Origin: Enterococcus hirae ATCC 9790 | GTDB lineage: Bacteria; Bacillota; Bacilli; Lactobacillales; Enterococcaceae | Assembly: GCF_000271405.2 (NCBI RefSeq) | Contig: NC_018081.1 | Location: 711,606-775,605 of the forward strand | Length of the DNA stretch: 64,000 bases | Reading direction: 5' to 3' | In this document: positions 18,694 to 28,690 of the stretch, in pieces | Numbering within the stretch: the stretch's first letter is position 1 | How the letters are laid out: each line of letters begins with the position of its first letter | The notes under the pieces: model-generated | Databases searched by the model: none | What the model saw: the letters and a program-made list of their open reading frames with translations, nothing else | Told to the model about the DNA's origin: nothing | Program-made: the position numbers and the translations under genes

Positions 18694-21399
18694 CTAGTGG
18701 AAAATATGACTCTGATGTGCTGCTTCTTTGAATTTGACCATTTTTTCTTGGACATAAGGCGCAACAGCCGTTCCAATAACACCAAAGCTAACGAATAGAC
18801 CAATCATGATCCAAATCGCATTTGCAGCATTTGGCCAATAGATTCCTCCTGCTGATTCTCGTAATAGATTAACCGCATGAGTGAATGGCAAGAATGGATT
18901 GATCATTTGGAAGAACTTCCCTGATACTTGGATAGGATAGTTTCCACCTCCACCAGAAATCGATAGCACGAGGATAATGATCGCAAGTCCCTTTCCAACA
19001 TTATCAAATAGCGCCGCTAAAACATACACGATCATCATAAAGGCTAGCGAGATCAAAACGGCAAAGGACACGCTGTAAACTGAATTATGGACATCTACAC
19101 CTAATAAAAAGATATTTCCTAAAGTAACGATCAAACTTTGTGCGATAGCCATCGTTAAGAACGTGAGCATTCGAGCAACAAATTGTTCTCGTTTTGTAAA
19201 ATTGTTTCTTTCTTTTTTACCGAGATAATAATCGGTTGTCGCTACACTTGAGAGTAAGACAGCTCCCACCCACAAGCAAAGTGCTGTATAAAATGGCGTA
19301 CTTGCCGATCCGTTGTTTGCAATTGGATACATCGTATTGGTTTTTAATTCTACTGGTTGCGTAAAGAAGTCACTCTCTTTCGTGGCATCTAGTTTCAATA
19401 ATTTGATCACTTCTCCTAGATCAACTTCTTTTTCTCCTTTACGAATAGCATCTGCTGCTTTTTGGATACCTGTCTTGATGTTTGGCCAATCGTTATTGAT
19501 CAAATCAGCTGCTGCATTTACTGCCGTTTCGACTTGTGGCATTTTTTCATTTGCTGTCGTCATCGTACTTGTGATTTCATTTTTGATCGTTGGCCAGTCA
19601 TTTTGGATAAAGTTAGCAGCTGTACTCAATTTGTTGGCTAACACTGGCAAATCATTATTATACAGATCGGCTCCTTTATTGATCCCATTGACGATCGTTT
19701 CCATATTACCATTCAACATGGTGTTTGCATCATGGATCTCTTGTCCGATCGCTGGCATTTCTTTTTGGTACTTCTCTAATATCGCCACTGCATTGGTCAC
19801 TGTTGCTTTTGTTGAATTTAACAGCGAATCAAAATCGATTTGGTCAGCCTTGCTTAACGCACCTTGAGCTGTTTCAATCGTACTGATGACTTGATTTAAT
19901 AGTGAATCAACGGTTGAACTGACTTGGTTCACATCGATTCCAGAAATCAAGTTATTGACATTTTTAGCAGCAGTTTGAATTTGCCCTAAGATATTTCTTA
20001 CGTTATCGATATTTCCTTCTTGAATGGCTTGTTTCAACGCTGGTAGGCGATTTTGTAAGCCGCTTAAAACTGGTTTGATACTATTTAATGTATCAATTAT
20101 TTTTTGAAGTTTGGTATTACCCGTTTGATTCTGTAACTGTGTCAAAAAGGTAATCAACTGATCAATCGCTTGTTGCTGTGCTGGTAAACTATTGTAGAGA
20201 TTATCCAATAATTTGAGTAAGTTTCCCTTCTCTTCTTCCGTCAATTGATTATCTGCAATTGCCTGATCGACACTCGCTGTGAATGAATCAATAGACGTTG
20301 CTACCTGACTAATCGATTGTATCGTTGTATTCACACTTGTTGTGATACCTGGTAATGCGTCTTTTAATTGCTCTGCACCTGATTTTGTTTGAGTAGCTAG
20401 ATCTTTTGCTTGTGTTTCTAATTTCTTCACGTCAGGTAAGATTTCTTGGACTTGTTGAATGATCGACAACCCTTGTTTCGCTTCAGTGATTCCTTGATCC
20501 ATCGTTTCTTGGATCGATGAAAAATCCTGATCGATCTCAGCAATTTGTCGACCTGCATTTTGGATTTCCGGTATTTTTTGTTGTAAATCTAAAATGATTT
20601 TCGCTTGCTCTTGGAGCTGTGGCATTTTATCATTCAGTGCAACCACTTTTTGTCCCATTTCATCGACTTGTGGGAGATAGTCCACAAATTCATTGGCTTT
20701 GTTTAACTTTTCTTTAATAGAAGGTAGTTGTTTTTGTAAATCGAGTACTTGTTGCGTATAGCCATCGATCGTATCAAGGTTCTCATCCGTTGAAAGTATC
20801 ATTGATTTGACCTTATTGATACTTACTAGATTCGAATCAATGTCATAACCGATCTCGTTAAAGACCTTCAATAACGTTGAACTAGCTGTCTTAATAAATT
20901 CATCCGTAATCTGTGTTTGGATCGCAGAAGCTCCTTTATCGGTGATCTTAGGAGCGATCGCATTGATTTTCTCATTCACCGTGTATTCGATTTTTGGCTT
21001 TCTGATCTCTCCACTCGTAAAACTTAACAAGTCTTCTGAGAAATCCTTCGGTAAGTAGATTCCTGCATAATATTTCCCAGAACGAACCCCTTGTTCCAGT
21101 TCTGCTTTTGAGTCAACGAATTGCCATCCGAGTTGTTTATTGTCATGAAGTGATTTGATCACTTCTTTCCCAATTGCGACTTCTTTCCCTCGAAATTCTG
21201 CCGGTTGATCTGCACTGTAAACCGCAATAGGCAATTCACCGGTATTTCCGTAAGGATCCCATAACGCTTTGATGTTGAACCACGCATACAATGAAGGGAT
21301 AATCATAATTGCAATGATCAAAAGTGTAGCAATTGGATTTTTAAAAATTCTTTTCCAGTCAAGTAGATATAATTTTAATGTGTTTTTGATTGACCGCAT
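18694..21399 (-). CDS. YhgE/Pip domain membrane protein (phage infection protein)
   Basis: This is a 901-residue protein. One membrane segment near residues 18-40 leads into the family signature ([18 protein letters not shown]). A long extracellular region of about 600 residues, largely coiled-coil with repeated QxxLPxI-type heptads, follows. About five C-terminal membrane segments of ABC-2 type end the protein. The same architecture occurs in lactococcal Pip and in E. faecalis PIP-EF, which some phages need to infect, so its outer region probably decides phage sensitivity here. Its normal job is unresolved and may be export. A palindrome upstream suggests repressor control. It is a single gene. 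Confidence 0.85.
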   Translation of the reverse strand: MRSIKNTLKLYLLDWKRIFKNPIATLLIIAIMIIPSLYAWFNIKALWDPYGNTGELPIAVYSADQPAEFRGKEVAIGKEVIKSLHDNKQLGWQFVDSKAELEQGVRSGKYYAGIYLPKDFSEDLLSFTSGEIRKPKIEYTVNEKINAIAPKITDKGASAIQTQITDEFIKTASSTLLKVFNEIGYDIDSNLVSINKVKSMILSTDENLDTIDGYTQQVLDLQKQLPSIKEKLNKANEFVDYLPQVDEMGQKVVALNDKMPQLQEQAKIILDLQQKIPEIQNAGRQIAEIDQDFSSIQETMDQGITEAKQGLSIIQQVQEILPDVKKLETQAKDLATQTKSGAEQLKDALPGITTSVNTTIQSISQVATSIDSFTASVDQAIADNQLTEEEKGNLLKLLDNLYNSLPAQQQAIDQLITFLTQLQNQTGNTKLQKIIDTLNSIKPVLSGLQNRLPALKQAIQEGNIDNVRNILGQIQTAAKNVNNLISGIDVNQVSSTVDSLLNQVISTIETAQGALSKADQIDFDSLLNSTKATVTNAVAILEKYQKEMPAIGQEIHDANTMLNGNMETIVNGINKGADLYNNDLPVLANKLSTAANFIQNDWPTIKNEITSTMTTANEKMPQVETAVNAAADLINNDWPNIKTGIQKAADAIRKGEKEVDLGEVIKLLKLDATKESDFFTQPVELKTNTMYPIANNGSASTPFYTALCLWVGAVLLSSVATTDYYLGKKERNNFTKREQFVARMLTFLTMAIAQSLIVTLGNIFLLGVDVHNSVYSVSFAVLISLAFMMIVYVLAALFDNVGKGLAIIILVLSISGGGGNYPIQVSGKFFQMINPFLPFTHAVNLLRESAGGIYWPNAANAIWIMIGLFVSFGVIGTAVAPYVQEKMVKFKEAAHQSHIFH

Positions 21400-21500
21400 A
21401 AATATCCCCTTCTTCTTTTTTCAGCTGCATTACTTTACCATGTAAATCATGTAATTTTCAATTCCCTTTTTTCAAAAAGCTCGATAATTTAGACATAATA

Positions 21501-21523
21501 GTCAAACTGTCCGATTGTCTGAC
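21501..21523 (-). promoter_or_regulatory. Possible TetR-type operator upstream of YhgE/Pip
   Basis: A 23-base imperfect palindrome, GTCAAACTGTCCGATTGTC plus TGAC, has 17 of 23 positions symmetrical. It directly abuts a minus-strand TATTAT -10 candidate, where a repressor would block transcription. YhgE genes are often paired with TetR regulators, but none is next to this one. Confidence 0.3.
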
Positions 21524-21657
21524 CATAGAATTGAAGAAATAGTTAAATTTTACATGTACCACTTTACCATTAAATAAAGCAGAAAGAAATTTTCATGCTA
21601 AAAATCAGAAGAAGAAAACGCATCCAGAAAAAGTTTGCTCCTTTTACCAGCCCAGCT

Positions 21658-22602
21658 CTAATCATAAGTTAATACGATTTTACCTGCAGAGGGGTGTCCT
21701 TCAAGTTGATGGTGCGCCCAGATTAAATGATCAAGAGTTGCAGCTAATTCTTCTGCTACAAAAATATGGTAATTTCCTGTTTTATATGCGGCAATTAAAT
21801 GAGTCAAAGCTTCTTGATCTGAGTATTCTTTTCTAGGAACAAAAGTCTCATAAAACCCATTTTTTTTCTGACGAGATGCAAGGGAAGGCAATTCGTTCAA
21901 CGCAACATAATGACCTTCTTCTTTCATAATTTTGATAGCCATGTCTCCCGCGATGCTTCCTTTCGTCGCATCGATCACAATATCTGCTTGATTACTGAAT
22001 ACTTCTTCAGGATTTTCTTGATCATAAGAAGAAAAATGAGTAACGCCTAAACTTCGGACTAATTCTTCATTTGTCTTTGATGCACTAGCTAACGTCCGAA
22101 TCCCTTTTTGATGAAGTAATTGGATCAAACTAGTTCCTACGCCTCCTGAAGCTCCGGTCACCATTACCGTGTCAGTTGGTTGGATCGTTAGCAGATGATT
22201 AATCACATTGTAAGCAGTGATCCCCGTCGTTACCATTGCAGCCGCTTCTACCCAACTCATTTCATCTGGTATTTTAGCCACTTTACTTGCTGGTAAGACG
22301 ATTTCTTCACCGTAAGCACCTGACACAGGATGAACGACTACACGGTCCCCCACAGCAAATGAATCGACGTCACTTGCTACTTCCGTCACGATTCCAGCAC
22401 CATCATTCCCTAATACGTAAGGGAATGTTAAGGTTCGAACTTCCTTCATCTTTCCTGAACGCAAAGCGACATCATAAGGATTGATACTAAACGCTTTCAA
22501 TTCCACACGAAGATGATTTGGCGTGACCTCCCTTGGTGTGTCTACTATTTCTTGAAACACCTTTTCAGCTGGTCCATAACCACTAATAGCAAACCTACGC
22601 AT
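21658..22602 (-). CDS. NADP-dependent zinc-free alcohol dehydrogenase-like oxidoreductase
   Basis: This 314-residue medium-chain dehydrogenase/reductase resembles quinone oxidoreductases. The N-terminal GroES-like part has INPYDVALRSG and LGNDGAGIV. The Rossmann part has the nucleotide-binding motif VTGASGGVGTSLIQL and catalytic-zinc ligands are absent, so it should reduce quinone or enone substrates with NADPH. I start at the ATG at 22602 after GGAGGGGG; the longer frame upstream has no site. It is a single gene. The substrate is not predictable. Confidence 0.82.
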   Translation of the reverse strand: MRRFAISGYGPAEKVFQEIVDTPREVTPNHLRVELKAFSINPYDVALRSGKMKEVRTLTFPYVLGNDGAGIVTEVASDVDSFAVGDRVVVHPVSGAYGEEIVLPASKVAKIPDEMSWVEAAAMVTTGITAYNVINHLLTIQPTDTVMVTGASGGVGTSLIQLLHQKGIRTLASASKTNEELVRSLGVTHFSSYDQENPEEVFSNQADIVIDATKGSIAGDMAIKIMKEEGHYVALNELPSLASRQKKNGFYETFVPRKEYSDQEALTHLIAAYKTGNYHIFVAEELAATLDHLIWAHHQLEGHPSAGKIVLTYD

Positions 22603-22772
22603 CTCTACCCCCTCCTTTTCTTCTAGTTTACGTGTAACACCACTATTTGACAAAAAAACTGTTTTAATCGCATCGGTGGCCTTTCTCTTTCATAGAGAAT
22701 AAGAGAAGGACTAAACATTTTTAGAAACAAAATAATTGTTTTATTTCTCACACTATGTTAAGGTATCTGCAC

Positions 22773-22794
22773 TAAAACGTAATTTTTACGATTT
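22773..22794 (+). promoter_or_regulatory. Zur-like operator upstream of zinc-free rpsN
   Basis: The palindrome AAAACGTAATTTTTACGATT plus T fits the Bacillus Zur box (AAATCGTAAT-N-ATT-N-CGATTT) at all but two specified positions. It lies 30 bases before the S14 start. Zur control of a zinc-free paralogue is the known logic for this class. Confidence 0.65.
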
Positions 22795-22824
22795 GAAAAA
22801 TTAAAGAGATTATTGGAGGAAAAT

Positions 22825-23094
22825 ATGGCAAAAAAATCAAAAATTGCAAAAGCTAGAAAACAACAAGAAATGATTGCCCGCTATGCTGATTTACGACAAG
22901 AGTTAAAAGCGAATAAAGATTATGAAGCCTTACGTCAATTACCTTTAGATGCACGCCCTGAGCGTTTGAAAAACCGTGACTTGATCGATGGACGTCCTCG
23001 CGGATATATGCGAAAATTCGGCATGTCTCGTGTGAAATTTCGCGAACTAGCTCATCAAGGACTGATCCCTGGTGTCAAAAAAGCTAGTTGGTAA
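22825..23094 (+). CDS. rpsN: 30S ribosomal protein S14, zinc-free type
   Basis: This 89-residue S14 has the C-terminal signature [23 protein letters not shown] and contains no cysteine, so it is the C-minus form that works without zinc. Such copies replace the zinc-ribbon S14 of the main ribosomal operon when zinc is scarce, which frees zinc. The ATG at 22825 follows TTGGAGGAAAAT; an in-frame codon four triplets earlier overlaps the ribosome site. A Zur-like palindrome lies just upstream and a strong terminator follows. Confidence 0.92.
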   Translation: MAKKSKIAKARKQQEMIARYADLRQELKANKDYEALRQLPLDARPERLKNRDLIDGRPRGYMRKFGMSRVKFRELAHQGLIPGVKKASW

Positions 23095-23172
23095 TTAGTA
23101 TTAGACAGACGAAAGATATTCTGGCAAAATAGCAGTCACTCTCTGAATAAGATAAACTAATCAAACACATAT

Positions 23173-23230
23173 AAAAAAAGCCGTAAGGACTAAAGATAGG
23201 AAAACTATTTTTGGTCCTTACGGCTTTTTT
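23173..23230 (+). terminator. Bidirectional terminator after rpsN
   Basis: A long stem, AAAAAAGCCGTAAGGAC with TCCTTACGGCTTTTTT at its base, is flanked by A and T runs on both sides. It can stop transcription from rpsN. Confidence 0.85.
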
Positions 23231-23417
23231 ATAAGTTGAACAATGCTGACTCAACTTTTTTCTTATCATTATCCAGCATTTTTTATTAAGAGTCAGAAAC
23301 GACCGTATAGCGATTGACATCATTAACGCTCAGATCCAACGATTTCTCTTATAACCTTTGTTGATTGACATTCAAGATAATTAGCTTGTTCCTTTTATAT
23401 GTAAAGGCATAATGTGC

Positions 23418-23780
23418 TTATTTAGCGACAGGGGTCAATGCTTCGATACCTACACTGATTTTAAGTGCATGATCGACTTCTGACATAATTCCTCGATCTA
23501 AATGACAAACTTTTTCTTTTAATCTTGATTTATCAATTGTTCTGATCTGTTCAAGTAAAATGACAGAGTCACGTTCGATTCCAGTACCAGTTGCTTTTAT
23601 TCCAATATGCGTAGGCAATTTAGGTTTGGCCATTTTGGCAGTAATGGCCGCCACAATAATCGTTGGACTAAAATGATTCCCTAAATTATTTTGAATAACT
23701 AAGACAGGTCGTGTCCCGCCTTGTTCTGAACCCACGACTGGAGAAAGGTCAGCAAAATAAATGTCTCCTCTTTTTACCAT
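23418..23780 (-). CDS. mazF: MazF-type endoribonuclease toxin, no partner gene
   Basis: This 120-residue PemK/MazF protein begins [24 protein letters not shown] and includes the catalytic Arg after QGGT. The family cleaves mRNA at short sequence motifs such as UACAU in Bacillus. The ATG at 23780 follows AAGGAG by 6 bases, and only 10 bases separate it from the alr stop. In B. subtilis the antitoxin gene ndoAI sits exactly in this gap; here there is no room for one. The toxin is therefore either restrained by an antitoxin encoded elsewhere or is weak. It is the last gene of the acpS-alr operon. Confidence 0.9.
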   Translation of the reverse strand: MVKRGDIYFADLSPVVGSEQGGTRPVLVIQNNLGNHFSPTIIVAAITAKMAKPKLPTHIGIKATGTGIERDSVILLEQIRTIDKSRLKEKVCHLDRGIMSEVDHALKISVGIEALTPVAK

Positions 23781-23790
23781 AGGATTCTCC

Positions 23791-24912
23791 TTACTCTTCA
23801 TATTCTCTAGGAATGCGCGTTCCTAGTACACAGGCTACCTCATAGTGGATCGTACCTAATTGATCCGCTACTGCTTGCATCGATATCTCTTTTTCCTGAT
23901 TTTTACCAATCAAAGTAACCTTTGTTCCCAGTGGAACTTCCTGAGGTAAACGGATCATAATTTGATCCATACACACACGTCCGACAATTTCACATAAATT
24001 TCCATCCACTAGGACGGAAAAGCCTTGCATGTTTCGTAACCAGCCATCCGCATAGCCAATCGGGATCGTCCCGATCCACTCTGGTTGATCGGTAATATAG
24101 GTTTCCCCGTAGCCGATGCCTTCACCTTTAGCCAAACGTTTCACTTGGATCAACTCGGAAACTAACTCTAGTGCGGGTTCCAATGGATACGGTTCTGGCA
24201 GTGCATGCCCTGAAGGATTTAACCCATACATTGCTACACCAAAACGAATCATGTTACCAATTTTTTCATCATGCCATAAAGCAGTAGCACTATTACTTAC
24301 ATGAACATACTTAGGTAAAGCAGGCAATGCATCGATTGTCTCTATAAAACGTTGATGTTGCTGTTGCCAATACGTTTCATCCGCTTGATCAGCCGTTGAG
24401 AAATGGGTGAAAATCCCTTCCCATTCCAATACAGCACTTTCTTGAATAAATGAAACTGCCTCTACGACTTCTTCAGGTGTCAAAAAACCAATCCGTCCCA
24501 TGCCGGTATCAACTTTCAAATGAAGTGCTAACGCATGTTTCAGCTTTCTTTCTTGCAGATATTCAACAGCCTGTTCTAACCATTCTTTGTTTCCTACAGT
24601 GATCGATAAATCATGGACAACCGCTAAAGTCAATGCGTCAATGGGAATCATATTCAACACTAAAATAGGTTGTGTGAATCCCGCTTCCCGCAATTCAATC
24701 CCTTCGTCTAGATTAGACACACAAAATCCAGTAGCACCTCCAGCCAGTGCAGCTTCTGCTGTCTGGACTGCTCCGTGCCCGTAACCATTTGCTTTGACTA
24801 CAGCAAATAGCTCTTTTCCTTTTGGTAATCTAGCTAATTCTTTTTTGACATTTTCAGTAATAGCTTTTGTATGTATAATGACTCTTGTAGGTCGGTGCCA
24901 AGCGACAACCAT
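23791..24912 (-). CDS. alr: Alanine racemase
   Basis: This enzyme interconverts L- and D-alanine using pyridoxal phosphate and supplies D-alanine for peptidoglycan and teichoic acids. The 373-residue product has the cofactor lysine at residue 40 in [11 protein letters not shown], the phosphate-binding region near [16 protein letters not shown], and the catalytic tyrosine in GIGYGETY. Start ATG 24912 has GAAGGA upstream. It lies between acpS (15 bases upstream) and mazF (10 bases downstream), so the three are probably co-transcribed. Confidence 0.95.
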   Translation of the reverse strand: MVVAWHRPTRVIIHTKAITENVKKELARLPKGKELFAVVKANGYGHGAVQTAEAALAGGATGFCVSNLDEGIELREAGFTQPILVLNMIPIDALTLAVVHDLSITVGNKEWLEQAVEYLQERKLKHALALHLKVDTGMGRIGFLTPEEVVEAVSFIQESAVLEWEGIFTHFSTADQADETYWQQQHQRFIETIDALPALPKYVHVSNSATALWHDEKIGNMIRFGVAMYGLNPSGHALPEPYPLEPALELVSELIQVKRLAKGEGIGYGETYITDQPEWIGTIPIGYADGWLRNMQGFSVLVDGNLCEIVGRVCMDQIMIRLPQEVPLGTKVTLIGKNQEKEISMQAVADQLGTIHYEVACVLGTRIPREYEE

Positions 24913-24927
24913 GATTTTTCCTTCTTT

Positions 24928-25278
24928 CTAATCTTCTAAAATAATTTGTGCAAACGCTAATTCATCCGTATGCGTGATACTAACAAAACAAGTACCTGAA
25001 TGAGGTGATTTTGTGACTACAGGTTGTCCTGCATCATTTTTTAAAATTTCAATTTCTTGAAACGTCACCTTACCAATACCAGTTCCCCACGCTTTTGAAA
25101 AAGCTTCTTTGCAAGCGTAACGCCCTCCGAGAAATTCTACTTGTCGGTGAAAAGGCAGGATTTGAAATTGCTCGATTTCATTTGGCGTCAACACTCGGTC
25201 GATAAAATTTTGTTTTTCTTTGATGATCTTTGCAATCCTTGGTAACTCAACTGCATCAATCCCAATTCCTTTAATCAT
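24928..25278 (-). CDS. acpS: Holo-[acyl-carrier-protein] synthase
   Basis: AcpS transfers phosphopantetheine from coenzyme A to the acyl carrier protein for fatty-acid synthesis. The 116-residue product has the two family motifs: GIGIDAVELPRI with the metal-binding Asp at residue 7, and the region RYACKEAFSKAWGTG with its Glu. I start at the ATG at 25278 (MIKGIGID), the family's usual N-terminus. A TTG six codons earlier is also open but looks less likely. It is the first gene of the acpS-alr-mazF group, behind the cshA terminator. Confidence 0.93.
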   Translation of the reverse strand: MIKGIGIDAVELPRIAKIIKEKQNFIDRVLTPNEIEQFQILPFHRQVEFLGGRYACKEAFSKAWGTGIGKVTFQEIEILKNDAGQPVVTKSPHSGTCFVSITHTDELAFAQIILED

Positions 25279-25362
25279 AGACTCTACTCTTTTCAAAAAT
25301 TTTAGAACACTCTCATTCTACCAAATTCTCGGTATTTTACCACCAATATGTCCATAAATAAC

Positions 25363-25397
25363 TAAAAAGAAAGCTCCTCTTAAAAAAGAGAAGCTTA
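25363..25397 (-). terminator. Terminator of cshA
   Basis: On the minus strand AAGCTTCTCT and AGAGGAGCTT form a stem across a T-rich loop and are followed by TCTTTTT. It lies about 30 bases after the cshA stop. Confidence 0.75.
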
Positions 25398-25409
25398 TCA
25401 TTTATTATT

Positions 25410-25449
25410 AATCGTTATTTGTACGGATCAATCGTTATTTGTACGGATC
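25410..25449 (-). repeat. 20-base tandem duplication over the cshA stop codon
   Basis: AATCGTTATTTGTACGGATC occurs twice back to back (25410-25429 and 25430-25449). The reading frame ends with GAT TGA in the first copy read. Without the duplication it would end with GAT TAA, so the protein is unchanged. Confidence 0.9.
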
Positions 25450-26939
25450 ACAAATCCACGTTTTTTATCGTTTTGACGCTTACCGCCATCTTTTTGATGG
25501 TTATTATTTTTACTGTAGCCACCTTTTGATTTGTTGCCACGGTAGTTGTTATTATCGCGTCGATTACGGTTATTTCCGCCGCCACGTTTGCCATTTTTAT
25601 TATAGCCTTTTTTCTGCATTGGCAATGGACGTTCTGGAGTGATTTTAACTGGTATTGCATCAGAAGGATCCTTTGCAGTCGTTTTTAGTAACAAAGCTAC
25701 TAAATCTTGTGCAGAATACTCTTCAAGCAATTTATCTGCTGTTTGCAAATACTTGTCTAAGCCGTTTTCTTCAAGCTTAGCTTCAATTTGTTCCACTGCA
25801 GCACCTAGTTGTCCCTTGAATGCTTCTTTTTCAGTTGGCGGACGTAGAGTAGCCATCCGTTTTTTCGTTAAGTTCTCAATAACATGTAGGTAGCTCATTT
25901 CGTTTGGCGTAACGAATGTCACTGACATCCCGCCTTTACCCGCACGACCTGTACGTCCGATACGGTGAACATAACTTTCTGGATCTTGTGGAATGTCATA
26001 GTTGTAGACGTGAGTCACGCCTGAAATATCCAAACCACGTGCAGCTACATCCGTAGCAACTAAAATATCTAAATGACCATTTTTAAATGAACGTAAAACA
26101 CTCATTCGTTTTTGTTGTGAAAGGTCCCCATGGATTCCTTCTGCACGATAACCGCGAGCTTCTAATCCACGTGCCAATTCATCAACACGTCGTTTTGTAC
26201 GACCAAAAACAATCGTAAGTTCTGGTGTTTGGACATCGAACAAACGTGTCATGATATCGAATTTTTCGTATTCTTTTGCTCGAACATAATATTGATCGAT
26301 TAAGTCAGCTGTCATTTCTTTCGCTTTGATCTTCACGTGTGTTGGTGATTTCATGAATTTCACGCCGATATTTTTGATTGCAGGTGGCATTGTTGCTGAG
26401 AATAATAATGTTTGGCGTTCTTCAGGTACTTTTGAAATAATATTTTCAATATCTTCCAAAAAGCCCATGTTCAACATTTCATCTGCTTCATCTAGAACTA
26501 ATGTTTCCACTGTTCCTAATTTCAATGTGTGGCGGTTGATGTGATCCAGCATACGTCCAGGTGTTCCTACGACAATATGTGGACGATCTTTCAATCCACG
26601 GATTTGGCGACCGATATCAGCGCCTCCGTAAACAGCTTGTACACGTACTCTTTTATCACGACCAAGACGATAAAGCTCTTCTTGTGTTTGGATCGCTAAT
26701 TCACGTGTCGGTGCAATGACTAACCCTTGCAATTCGTGGCGATTAGTGTCGATTTTTTCTAACATCGGCAAACCAAAAGCAGCCGTCTTACCAGTCCCTG
26801 TTTGTGCTTGTCCAATCACATCTTTTCCAGACAATGCTAAAGGGATTGTTTCTGACTGGATCGGTGTTGCTTCTTCAAAACCAGCACGCTCTACTGATTT
26901 CAATAATTCTGGTGATAATTCTAATTCTTTAAATTTCAA
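25428..26939 (-). CDS. cshA: DEAD-box RNA helicase CshA
   Basis: CshA unwinds RNA and works with the RNA degradosome and in cold adaptation. The 503-residue protein carries AQTGTGKT (residues 45-52), PTRELA, the DEAD box (VLDEADEML), SAT, and the C-terminal helicase motifs [11 protein letters not shown] and [11 protein letters not shown] dimerisation region follows, then a basic Asn/Gly/Arg-rich tail of about 70 residues ([12 protein letters not shown]) for RNA contact. ATG 26939 has AGGAGG upstream. A strong promoter 280 bases before the start leaves a long 5' leader. As in B. subtilis it lies between murF and acpS. Confidence 0.94.
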   Translation of the reverse strand: MKFKELELSPELLKSVERAGFEEATPIQSETIPLALSGKDVIGQAQTGTGKTAAFGLPMLEKIDTNRHELQGLVIAPTRELAIQTQEELYRLGRDKRVRVQAVYGGADIGRQIRGLKDRPHIVVGTPGRMLDHINRHTLKLGTVETLVLDEADEMLNMGFLEDIENIISKVPEERQTLLFSATMPPAIKNIGVKFMKSPTHVKIKAKEMTADLIDQYYVRAKEYEKFDIMTRLFDVQTPELTIVFGRTKRRVDELARGLEARGYRAEGIHGDLSQQKRMSVLRSFKNGHLDILVATDVAARGLDISGVTHVYNYDIPQDPESYVHRIGRTGRAGKGGMSVTFVTPNEMSYLHVIENLTKKRMATLRPPTEKEAFKGQLGAAVEQIEAKLEENGLDKYLQTADKLLEEYSAQDLVALLLKTTAKDPSDAIPVKITPERPLPMQKKGYNKNGKRGGGNNRNRRDNNNYRGNKSKGGYSKNNNHQKDGGKRQNDKKRGFVIRTNND

Positions 26940-27214
26940 ATGAATCCTCCTATATGGTTGTTAACTGAGGATGTAGCTTAATTTTTGCTACCCCGTCGAT
27001 TGTTCGGTCAAAGTGTTTGGTTCTTTTTGACAGTGGCCACGTACGTTTTTACTCATTCTTAGCCCCTGTGGCACCACCGAAAAATCACTTTGCGAAGTTT
27101 AGGCATTAGAAAAGCCAAACGGGTCGCGTTCAGCTTTATCATTGTTATGACATCTGGCTCTAGCAATTTACATAAACGAAAGAACCAGTCCAATTTCTCT
27201 TCATCTTTCGGCAA
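26940..27214 (-). ncRNA. Long 5' leader of cshA, possibly regulatory
   Basis: From the inferred start of transcription near 27214 to the ATG there are about 275 bases without a coding frame. The leader is richer in G and C than the surrounding intergenic DNA, for example around GAACGCGACCCGTTTGGC and GGTGGTGCCACAGGGGC, as expected for a folded RNA. Long leaders are common in cold-induced helicase genes. I recognise no named RNA family. Confidence 0.4.
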
Positions 27215-27220
27215 TAGGTT

Positions 27221-27249
27221 ATTCTAGCATAATTTCTTATTTTCTGCAA
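27221..27249 (-). promoter_or_regulatory. Promoter of cshA
   Basis: On the minus strand TTGCAG (27244-27249), exactly 17 bases, then TAGAAT (27221-27226), with ATGC just before the -10. Confidence 0.75.
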
Positions 27250-27261
27250 GTTTGCAGTTTA

Positions 27262-28614
27262 TTATTTCATTCCTTGCAATTGTTTAACGACATCAATCAA
27301 TCCCATTCCATTGCTTCCTTTTAAAACGATGCTATCTTCCGGACGTATTTCTTCTTTCACCGTTGCAATGAGTTGTTCTTTATCTGTTTCAAAATATTGT
27401 ACGTATAAATCTGGATACTTTTCGTTCAACTTTTCATATAATGCTTTCATTTGGGGCCCATATAAATAGACTCCCGCAAAATCAGCTGGATCAAGATGTT
27501 CAGCCATACTTGCGTGCATCTTCAAAGCATCTGGTCCTAATTCCAGCATGTCCGCAAGTACAGCAAGTCTTCTCCCTTTTGTTGGTAAGTTGGCAAAAGT
27601 ATCTAAGACCAATCCCATTGCTGTAGGATTCGCATTATAGACATCACTTAGAATCCCCGCACCATTTCCAGCACTTAGCCACTCCGTACGATTTTGCGTC
27701 ACTGTGACACTTGCTAAACCTAGACGGATGGCTTCCGTTGGCAGACCAAAAAATTGCCCAACAGCATAAGCAATCAACGCATTGGTGACATTATAACTTC
27801 CAGGAAGAGGAATCATGAACGATTCATCATTGACGATAAAATGTGTGGCTGTTTTCTCTTCACTCGTTACCTCCGCCTGTAGCTCCCCTGTATTTAATCC
27901 AAACGTTTCAATTTTTTGAGTCAAACTTTCAGTCAAAGGTTTCAATAATGGTTCTTCTTCTGGGATAATCAACAGCCCATCTTCTCTCAAACCATCAACA
28001 ATCTCCATTTTTGCTTGCGCGATTCCTGCTCGTGAGCCAAGGTTTTCAATATGTGCTTCACCAATCATCGTAATAGCCGCTACTTTAGGTCGGGCAATCA
28101 AAGAAAGCTCAGTGATCTCTCTGGCATGATCCATCCCCATTTCTAAAACGATTTTTTCGGTATCCATCGGCATGTGCAAAATCGTATAAGGCAAGCCAAT
28201 ATTATTGTTGTAATTTCCTTGTGTTTTATAGGTTTTGTACTTTTGAGCTAAAACTGAAGCAGTCAAATCTTTTGTCGTTGTTTTCCCATTACTTCCCGTA
28301 ATTGCCACCACTTCAGCCCCAACTTTCGCTAGGTAGTACTTCGCCAGATCTTGCATTGCTTTTAGTGGATCATCCACAAGAATCACTCGAATCCCACTAG
28401 GTGCTTTGGTCGCTTCCAGACTCCAAAAAGTAGCAACCGCTCCATTATCCATGGCTTGTTGAATAAATTCGTGTCCATCTCTTGCTCCTTTTAGCGGCAC
28501 GAACAACCCACCTTTTTCAATCTTGCGACTATCGAACTCCACACCTGTGATTTCCGTTAAATCATTCATTACGCTTCCTACAGCTTGAGCGATTTCTTGT
28601 ACTGTTAGTTTCAT
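27262..28614 (-). CDS. murF: UDP-MurNAc-tripeptide--D-alanyl-D-alanine ligase
   Basis: MurF adds the D-Ala-D-Ala dipeptide made by Ddl to the cytoplasmic peptidoglycan precursor, using ATP. The 450-residue protein has the Mur ligase N-terminal domain, the P-loop TGSNGKTTT (residues 106-114), a central domain with LEMGMDHAREI, and the C-terminal domain beginning around NRTEWL and SDVYNANPTAM. The ATG at 28614 follows AAAGGCGGG; an upstream in-frame start overlaps this. It lies 76 bases after ddl, with an imperfect inverted repeat between them, and the pair is likely one operon. Confidence 0.95.
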   Translation of the reverse strand: MKLTVQEIAQAVGSVMNDLTEITGVEFDSRKIEKGGLFVPLKGARDGHEFIQQAMDNGAVATFWSLEATKAPSGIRVILVDDPLKAMQDLAKYYLAKVGAEVVAITGSNGKTTTKDLTASVLAQKYKTYKTQGNYNNNIGLPYTILHMPMDTEKIVLEMGMDHAREITELSLIARPKVAAITMIGEAHIENLGSRAGIAQAKMEIVDGLREDGLLIIPEEEPLLKPLTESLTQKIETFGLNTGELQAEVTSEEKTATHFIVNDESFMIPLPGSYNVTNALIAYAVGQFFGLPTEAIRLGLASVTVTQNRTEWLSAGNGAGILSDVYNANPTAMGLVLDTFANLPTKGRRLAVLADMLELGPDALKMHASMAEHLDPADFAGVYLYGPQMKALYEKLNEKYPDLYVQYFETDKEQLIATVKEEIRPEDSIVLKGSNGMGLIDVVKQLQGMK

Positions 28615-28690
28615 AAAAAACCCGCCTTTTCGCATTTAGAAGCCGGAACAAATGTGAATGACATTCGCTCCAGCTTCTATTTTTAATTGT

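Noticed and set aside
28622..28680. Inverted repeat between ddl and murF as a terminator
   Set aside because: The stem is imperfect and lacks a T run; a full stop between two genes of one pathway is unlikely.
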